The notes below the pieces were generated by a model. It made no database searches, was not told the DNA's origin, and saw only the letters and a list, made by a program, of their open reading frames with translations. The position numbers and the translations under genes were made by a program. This document shows positions 1-5,617 of a DNA stretch of 8,574 nt, piece by piece. Source of the DNA: Marinoscillum sp964351885. GTDB taxonomy: Bacteria; Bacteroidota; Bacteroidia; Cytophagales; Cyclobacteriaceae. Positions within the stretch are counted from its first letter, which is position 1. Each line of letters begins with the position of its first letter. The DNA lies in NCBI GenBank assembly GCA_964351885.1, contig CAYGPP010000154.1, positions 1-8,574 on the forward strand. Direction: 5' to 3'.

Positions 1-81
1 CTTTATTTAGTGTTGTTCAATTTTTGTTGTACTTTTTCTGCATATATTGCTTTTTAGGTTTTAAATTTTTCTTATATAAAG

Positions 82-91
82 TATAATTTTC
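82..91 (+). promoter_or_regulatory. possible promoter -10/-7 element upstream of the beta-helix gene
   Basis: TATAAT lies at 82-87, and overlapping it at 84-91 is TAATTTTC, which matches the Bacteroidota -7 consensus TAnnTTTG at all but the last defined base. The distance to the ATG at 125 leaves a short leader. No convincing -33 TTTG or -35 box is visible 17-20 bases upstream; the region there is simply T/A-rich. In DNA this AT-rich such matches arise by chance, so this is only a candidate. Confidence 0.3.
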
Positions 92-106
92 CGTTTCTTT
101 TTGTTT

Positions 107-124
107 TAAAAAAAATACAACCTT
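107..124 (+). promoter_or_regulatory. A-rich translation leader, no Shine-Dalgarno
   Basis: The bases just before the ATG at 125 are a run of A followed by TACAACCTT, with no GGAGG-like sequence. A-rich leaders without a strong Shine-Dalgarno are typical of Bacteroidota genes, so this supports the chosen start without being a defined site. Confidence 0.4.
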
Positions 125-3100
125 ATGAAGCATTTACTACTCATTCTACTCCTTATTTCATCTCTTAATTCATTTGCGACTGATGTTTTTGGGATAATCA
201 GTACGAACACTACATATACAGCCGCTAACAGTCCATATACAGTAACCAGTTCTCTCACGGTAAATGCTGGCGTGACTTTGACTATTGAATCTGGAGCAGT
301 GCTTAATTTCAATGACAACCTGACGCTCACGGTAAATGGTACCTTAGTTGCCAATGGGGTCACATTCACCTCTGCTAACGCTTCACCTACTGCGGGTAAA
401 TGGAATGGTGTAGTTGTTAATGGTGACAATACGCACACCTTCACCAATTGTCAGGTACTATACGCCAAGACGGGTATTAGTATTAATAGATCGGTCATTG
501 ATCTAAGTGGCTCAAGTTTTACCACCAGCCAGAACTATGGTGTTTATGCAACACATTCCGTTGCAAATGTTAGGAATGCCATCACTGCAAATAATATAAC
601 TGTTTCAGGAGCTGGGACTTATGGTGTCTATACCAACAGGGCCAATTTGACATTGTCCAATTCGACCATGTCAGCTGTAGGGAGTTATGGTATCTACATT
701 GATGATACAGATCAAACGGGTGATACAGCAAAGGGATTAAATACCATTAGCAGCACTACGATATCCGATGGATCTACGGCAGGTATTGGTATTGGAAATG
801 CAGATGTGTCTCTGACGAATATAACAATTAATAACAGTGGATATCCAGTGTCTTATGTGGGGTCAGCTAATGTGACTTACGCTGGGAGCAACTCGTTTAC
901 CAACAACGACTATGATGTGATTCTCTTTAGCAATGTTAATATTGATAGAGACATAACTTTGGCTAACCCTGGTAAGGTGTTTTATTTAAATGGCACTAAG
1001 ACAGTTAACAATGGTGCAGAGTTAACAATTGAATCTGGTGTCATTATTAAAATGCCACCTAATACTAGTTTAGATGTAAAAGGAAAAATTACGGCTGATG
1101 CTGCTCCATTAGAAACAATCACTTTCACTTCATGGTATGACGATAATACAGTTGGTGATTCTAATGGTGACGGTAGCAACACTTCACCTAGTAATGGGCA
1201 GTGGTACGGGATTATTTTTAGGGAAGAAGCAGATGATACTTCATTGTTAGATGGTTTGACTCTTAGTTGGACTCGTGCATATGGTGCAATCACTACCTAT
1301 GATGCTTCTCCTACTGTTACAAATTCTTCAATCTCCAATGCTTATTATGGGGCAATGTTTAATGGTGTTTCATCACCTACTTTTACTAACAATACGATTG
1401 GGAGTAGTGAGATTACCCCGATAGCTATGTCCTTTGAGGCGAATCCTATTTTTTCCAATAACAGTTTTTCTACTTCGGATAATACTTATGATGCTATCGG
1501 ACTCTTAGGGGGAGAAATGACAGCTAATGGAACAATTGTTAAAAGGAATTTTACGGATATTCCTAATGTTACTTATGTGCTACTTACAACAATCAATGTA
1601 CCTGAAAATTTAACATTAACCATTGAGGCAGGAGTGGTCATCAAAGCATTAAGCGGACAAGAAATTACTGTAAATGGTACACTAAATGCGACAGGGGAAT
1701 TAGGCTCATATGTTGTTTTCACTTCTGTCAATGATGATAATTATGGTAATCCGAATGACACACGTAACGATGGGAACGATAATATCCCAGCGATTGGAAA
1801 TTTTGGAGGTATTCTATTTGGATCAACAAGTGTCAACTCTGTGTTGGACTCAGTTTTAGTGAAATTTGGAAATAATACCAGAGATTTTGACCCCATAGCG
1901 GGAGGCACTCAGTCTTATGGATCTGCGGTGGCAATTAATAGTTCGGATGTCTCCATATTAGACTCTAAAATAACGGATGCTAACTACGGATTAGTATTAA
2001 GAAACACTAGCTCTTCCATTTCCAGGTCCGAATTTGTTAATACGGAATTTGCTCCTATTCGTATGTCAATATCTTCAACTCCTACTTTTTCTGATATAGT
2101 CTTCTCAAGTGTAGGCTGGAGGGGCATCGCTATTTTAGACGAGTATGTTACATATTCTGGTTCATTGGCAAAACGCGATATAGCGGGGTTCACCAACGTA
2201 ACATATATATTGAATGGTCTAAGAATAGAAGATGGTGCAGAAATAACGATTGATGCTGGATTAAATATCAAAGTTGATCAATATGACAATATCACAGTTT
2301 ATGGAGGACTTAAAGTTGCGGGAACGACCAATGAGCCAGTTATTTTCACCTCTTTAGCTGATGACAATGTAGGTGGGAGTACAGACCCAACGGAAAATGA
2401 TACTCAAGGTAATGGAAATGCTACCGATCCAAATACTTATAAATGGGGTGGAATTATATTTGAGGCATCAAGCGATGATACTTTCTCGTCTATTGCAAAT
2501 GCGGAATTTTGGTATGGTGGTTATAATGAAGGACAGATAAACTACAACAATTCGGCTGCTAGTCTTTCTAACGTAGATATCAAGTTTGCAAGTTCTTACG
2601 GACTGTATTTTGAAAACAACAGTACCCCAACAATTGATAATGTACTAATTCAAAGTGCAGCACAGGATCCAATTGCATTGAGTTTTTTCGCTAATCCCAC
2701 ATTCACTAATATGACTTTTGATGCCAATGCATCGAATGGATTGAAGTTGATTGAAACTATTCTCTCCTCAGATGCTACAATACGTAAAAGAGATATAGCA
2801 GGAATCAATAACATCGCTTATATATTGGGTAATTTGGATATCAATTCTGGGGCCACGCTTACGATAAATCCTGGAGTAGTTTTAAAATTACCTAGTTCTC
2901 AAATCAATGTTTACGAAGGGGCTATTCAAGCTATAGGTACGGTAAATGAACCGATCATCTTTACTAGTAGAAATGATGACAGCCGTGGAGGAGATACAAA
3001 TAATGACGGTAACGGAACAATTCCGATAGTAGGTAACTGGGGTGGGATTGATACTTATGCTTCTTCCTTACAATCACACTTTAATTATTGTGAGTTTCGA

Positions 3101-5602
3101 TATGGGGGATCAGCTGTTCAGACTAGCTTTCCGAAATACGAATCTTCAGATCGTGCAGCACACATTCGCTCTACAGATAATAGCATGATATTAGAAAACT
3201 CCCTGATTCAATTAAATTCTTCTAATGCTATCGGTGTTATTGGTACTTCTACGGCATCAATTACGAATAACAGAATTGAGAATATTTGTTCATCGTGCTC
3301 TCCAGTCAACATGAGTATGTTCGCTAGTCCTACTTTTGATAGCAATAGTGTAGAAAATATTGGATATTTTGGTTTGAGGGTCTTTAATGAAACCTTTTCG
3401 CAAAATGCAACTATTCCTTTTCGCTCATTCGCGGGCATAGATAGCATTACTTATATAATAGGCAAACTTGATGTGGCGTCTGGTACTGAGATTACAATAC
3501 CTGCAGGGATGGTATTTAAGGGTGGACAGATAGATGTAGATGGCAAATTGATCGTGGCTGGAGAAGTAGATAATCCAGTTGTATTTACTGTGATAACTGA
3601 TGATGAACACGGACGCCCAAAAGACACCCAATCAGATGGTATCCCTACTTACATTGGAGAGTATGCGAATCATTATCTGGTATTTAGAAATATTAGTGAT
3701 GACAACAGCCTAGTTGATCATGCTTATTTCCGATATAATAATTCAACATTTCCAGCTTACAATGTAGGTGCGATTTTACTGGAATCTTCTTCACCAACTA
3801 TCCAAAATAGTATTTTCGAGTTTTGTGATGAAGGGATCACTTCAACAGGGTTGTCAGAGCCTATTATTACAAATAACAGGTTTATTGACCTTTATAGAGT
3901 TCCTATTTCAACCTCTATCGTATCATGGCCAATGAGCATGTCTGGTAATACTCTTGAAGGAAGTACTTGGAAGGGGATTAAAATAAGAACTGAAACGTTA
4001 ACCCAGGACACCACACTCGTTCGCAGGGCCTTTGCTGGGAACGATAATATTCCTTATATATTTGGACATTTTGTGGTTGGTACGGGAGTTAAGCTTTCCA
4101 TAAATCCGGGGTTAGTGCTAAAATTCGCGTATGACCCTTACTCCTCGGTAGCCTCTTTATCAACTCTAGGCTATATAAATGTAAAGGGGGCTCTTTATGC
4201 AGTAGGTGGACCTAATTCAGATAGTACTATTATTTTCACTGATTTAAGAGATGATTTTTACGGTGGGAGAATTTTCGATGACAATAGGCCTACTCTTCGC
4301 GATTGGCAAGGAATCACTTTTGAAAATGAATCGTCAGATAGCGAATCAATCTTGAAAAATGTGATAATAAGAAAATCAGGAGGTAGTGGAGTCATATTAA
4401 ATAGCGCGAGTCCTACGATTGAAAATGTATTGTTTATTGATAATAAACAATACGGTTTAAATATGAATGGAGCATCCAATCCATCGATTACAGCCTGTGA
4501 TTTCTTGGATAATGGCACAAGTACTGCGTATGGAGCAATGAATAACATAGGTAGTTTCCAAGTCTCTGCTGCTAATTGCTGGTGGGGAGATAATTCGGGC
4601 CCTTACCATGCCACCCTCAATATTGATGGGAAAGGTCAGAGGATTGTTGGTGATGTCACTTTTGATCCTTGGGCCACTGACAATTCACTCAATCCGATCA
4701 CTGGTGATGTGAGCTTAAACGGTACAGTTTCGGCTTATGATGCTGCGCTCACGCTACAAAACGTAGCGGCGATTATCACCTTTGAAGCTCGCCAAGATCG
4801 TGCGGGAGATGTATCTGGAGATGGCAGCATCTCTGCAATGGATGCTTCATATATCTTACAATTTGCGGCAGGCCAGATTCGATCTTTCCCAGCAGAGGCT
4901 GAGAATAAGCGAACTACTGAGCGGTTTGCCAGCACTTATTCAGAGGCGGTATTAAGCATTGGAAGTGCTGAGATATCTACAGAATTTGAGGAAGTCAGCA
5001 TTCCACTTTCATTATCAAATATCAAGGCACTGCATGCTTTGTCCATGAAATTGCCTTTAGGAGAAGATTTAGAATTCTTGGATTTTGAGTTTGATGAAAG
5101 TTTGAGTTTTAGTCCTACGCTTCATTTGAATGAAGAAGCCAATGAATTGAATCTTGCTTTTGGGTTGATCGATGGCTTGCAAGAGGATTTTGATTTGGGT
5201 ACACTCAGATTGAAAGTCAACAAGGAAAAAGTGAATTTCTCATCGGTTGAACTAGTCCCAAGTAAGCTCTTTGGAAACGAGACAGATGTTTTGGCTTTGG
5301 CCAAAACTGGGAAAGTTTTCTTCTCTGGCGCGGTACTTAGTACTGCTGGCCTTGGAACTCAAATGAACATATATCCTAATCCAGCGGTAGATCGAATTAT
5401 GCTTGCGTTACCTGAGTTTGCGGGTGAGCAAGTAGAGGTAAGAATCATTGATACTACAGGTAAAAAAGTATTTAGTGTTAAGGAAAAATTAAAGGCAGAT
5501 AGGATAGAAGTTTCTGACTTGCAATTGAAACCGGGTATTTATGTAATTAGAATCCTTGGCGAGTCTGGGGAATATATGCAGCAGTTAATCATTGGTCAAT
5601 AA
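125..5602 (+). CDS. secreted parallel beta-helix repeat protein with dockerin-like, cohesin-like and T9SS sorting domains
   Basis: This is a complete 1825-residue protein, predicted to be exported by Sec and then moved across the outer membrane by the type IX system, ending on the cell surface or outside. Residues 1-18 form a signal peptide (K2, hydrophobic core, SFA before T19), which fixes the start. Residues about 35-270 are Asn/Thr/Ser/Gly-rich short strands typical of a right-handed beta-helix. Residues about 273-1515 are six diverged modules of about 200 residues. C1485-W-W-G-D begins the helix-end motif common in bacterial beta-helix proteins. Residues 1527-1589 are a two-repeat dockerin-like module, about 1608-1733 a cohesin-like beta-sandwich, and 1747-1825 the T9SS sorting domain. 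No catalytic motif was recognised, although the fold also occurs in polysaccharide lyases, so an enzyme is not excluded. The likely role is adhesion or surface structure (inference). It probably heads an operon with the gene at 5618. The architecture is secure; the function is unknown. Confidence 0.95.
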   Translation: MKHLLLILLLISSLNSFATDVFGIISTNTTYTAANSPYTVTSSLTVNAGVTLTIESGAVLNFNDNLTLTVNGTLVANGVTFTSANASPTAGKWNGVVVNGDNTHTFTNCQVLYAKTGISINRSVIDLSGSSFTTSQNYGVYATHSVANVRNAITANNITVSGAGTYGVYTNRANLTLSNSTMSAVGSYGIYIDDTDQTGDTAKGLNTISSTTISDGSTAGIGIGNADVSLTNITINNSGYPVSYVGSANVTYAGSNSFTNNDYDVILFSNVNIDRDITLANPGKVFYLNGTKTVNNGAELTIESGVIIKMPPNTSLDVKGKITADAAPLETITFTSWYDDNTVGDSNGDGSNTSPSNGQWYGIIFREEADDTSLLDGLTLSWTRAYGAITTYDASPTVTNSSISNAYYGAMFNGVSSPTFTNNTIGSSEITPIAMSFEANPIFSNNSFSTSDNTYDAIGLLGGEMTANGTIVKRNFTDIPNVTYVLLTTINVPENLTLTIEAGVVIKALSGQEITVNGTLNATGELGSYVVFTSVNDDNYGNPNDTRNDGNDNIPAIGNFGGILFGSTSVNSVLDSVLVKFGNNTRDFDPIAGGTQSYGSAVAINSSDVSILDSKITDANYGLVLRNTSSSISRSEFVNTEFAPIRMSISSTPTFSDIVFSSVGWRGIAILDEYVTYSGSLAKRDIAGFTNVTYILNGLRIEDGAEITIDAGLNIKVDQYDNITVYGGLKVAGTTNEPVIFTSLADDNVGGSTDPTENDTQGNGNATDPNTYKWGGIIFEASSDDTFSSIANAEFWYGGYNEGQINYNNSAASLSNVDIKFASSYGLYFENNSTPTIDNVLIQSAAQDPIALSFFANPTFTNMTFDANASNGLKLIETILSSDATIRKRDIAGINNIAYILGNLDINSGATLTINPGVVLKLPSSQINVYEGAIQAIGTVNEPIIFTSRNDDSRGGDTNNDGNGTIPIVGNWGGIDTYASSLQSHFNYCEFRYGGSAVQTSFPKYESSDRAAHIRSTDNSMILENSLIQLNSSNAIGVIGTSTASITNNRIENICSSCSPVNMSMFASPTFDSNSVENIGYFGLRVFNETFSQNATIPFRSFAGIDSITYIIGKLDVASGTEITIPAGMVFKGGQIDVDGKLIVAGEVDNPVVFTVITDDEHGRPKDTQSDGIPTYIGEYANHYLVFRNISDDNSLVDHAYFRYNNSTFPAYNVGAILLESSSPTIQNSIFEFCDEGITSTGLSEPIITNNRFIDLYRVPISTSIVSWPMSMSGNTLEGSTWKGIKIRTETLTQDTTLVRRAFAGNDNIPYIFGHFVVGTGVKLSINPGLVLKFAYDPYSSVASLSTLGYINVKGALYAVGGPNSDSTIIFTDLRDDFYGGRIFDDNRPTLRDWQGITFENESSDSESILKNVIIRKSGGSGVILNSASPTIENVLFIDNKQYGLNMNGASNPSITACDFLDNGTSTAYGAMNNIGSFQVSAANCWWGDNSGPYHATLNIDGKGQRIVGDVTFDPWATDNSLNPITGDVSLNGTVSAYDAALTLQNVAAIITFEARQDRAGDVSGDGSISAMDASYILQFAAGQIRSFPAEAENKRTTERFASTYSEAVLSIGSAEISTEFEEVSIPLSLSNIKALHALSMKLPLGEDLEFLDFEFDESLSFSPTLHLNEEANELNLAFGLIDGLQEDFDLGTLRLKVNKEKVNFSSVELVPSKLFGNETDVLALAKTGKVFFSGAVLSTAGLGTQMNIYPNPAVDRIMLALPEFAGEQVEVRIIDTTGKKVFSVKEKLKADRIEVSDLQLKPGIYVIRILGESGEYMQQLIIGQ
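941..4570 (+). repeat. six tandem ~200-residue beta-helix modules (protein-level repeats)
   Basis: Six modules begin near nucleotides 941, 1541, 2171, 2786, 3419 and 4019. From the second on, each starts with a basic pair or F-R and an (I/F)AG-like segment (aligned Arg at 474, 684, 889, 1100 and 1301), followed by N(I/V)xY(I/V)L. The first has a looser version near R275. Next come LTIxxGVVxK-like strands (near residues 297, 495, 704, 909, 1120 and 1321), then an acidic loop opening with Asp-Asp (339, 537, 746, 951, 1159, 1376) and usually closing on a W-G-G-I-like segment. Modules 1-5 close with a PIxMSxxxxPTF-like stretch. Spacing is 198-217 residues. The modules share pattern but no long identical DNA, so the duplications are old and unlikely to recombine readily. 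Confidence 0.85.
4703..4891 (+). other. dockerin-like domain in the beta-helix protein
   Basis: Two F-hand-like calcium loops are visible: D1528-V-S-L-N-G-T-V-S-A-Y-D1539 and D1562-V-S-G-D-G-S-I-S-A-M-D1573, 34 residues apart. Each is followed by an A-(A/S)-x-x-LQ helix, and the module ends in an I-R-S-F-P segment, as many type I dockerins do. Ligand positions 1, 3, 5 and 12 read D/S/N/D and D/S/D/D, so repeat 1 is slightly degenerate but calcium binding is plausible. Positions 10-11, the partner-recognition pair in clostridial dockerins, are Ala-Tyr and Ala-Met, and 17-18 are Leu-Gln in both repeats. In cellulosomes this module docks its protein onto a cohesin; the partner here is unproven. 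Confidence 0.85.
4946..5323 (+). other. cohesin-like beta-sandwich domain in the beta-helix protein
   Basis: Residues about 1608-1733 follow the cohesin pattern: an opening VLSIGSAEI strand, a V-S-I-P-L-S-L-S-N strand, an amphipathic stretch leading to L-E-F-L-D-F, an A-N-E-L-N-L-A-F strand, then L-G-T-L-R-L-K-V. This is the usual order of a cohesin-fold sandwich. Together with the preceding dockerin it puts both interaction halves in one chain, separated by an acidic/polar linker of about 20 residues. The call rests on pattern only; another beta-sandwich class is possible. Confidence 0.6.
5363..5602 (+). other. type IX secretion C-terminal sorting domain (type A)
   Basis: Residues 1747-1825 open with M-N-I-Y-P-N-P and continue through a V-E-V-R-I-I-D-T-T-G-K-K-V-F strand to L-K-P-G-I-Y-V-I-R-I near the end. 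This is the standard layout of the Bacteroidota T9SS type A domain of about 75-80 residues. In the family it directs passage through the T9SS translocon and is usually cleaved on the surface, often with attachment to A-type lipopolysaccharide. It is therefore strong evidence that the protein is surface-located or released, and that the host encodes a T9SS. Confidence 0.93.
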
Positions 5603-5617
5603 GATATAAACGGACTA

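Noticed and set aside
106..447. Minus-strand open frame of 113 codons opposite the 5' part of the first gene
   Set aside because: It lies entirely antisense to a well-supported coding region over most of its length, shows no recognisable domain, and like the other minus-strand open frames of 60-103 codons is explained by the composition of the + strand gene.
3281..3304. C-S-S-C pair in the fourth module as a redox or metal site
   Set aside because: It is present in one module only, at a position where the other modules have polar residues. At most it suggests a local disulfide.
125..4680. A polysaccharide lyase or other beta-helix enzyme
   Set aside because: The fold is shared with pectate lyases and related enzymes, but no conserved catalytic cluster was recognised. 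The family-wide helix-end motif and repeat layout say fold, not activity.
4741..4800. Higher G+C around the dockerin (32 of 60 bases) than in a beta-helix stretch (24 of 60 at 2821-2880), as if the C-terminal part had a separate origin
   Set aside because: Only two short stretches were counted by hand, and Ala/Gly/Asp-rich sequence alone raises G+C. A domain-shuffling claim would need codon-level statistics.
5603..5617. A promoter or terminator between the two genes
   Set aside because: Only 15 bases are available and they contain no hairpin or T-run, so a shared transcript is the simpler reading.
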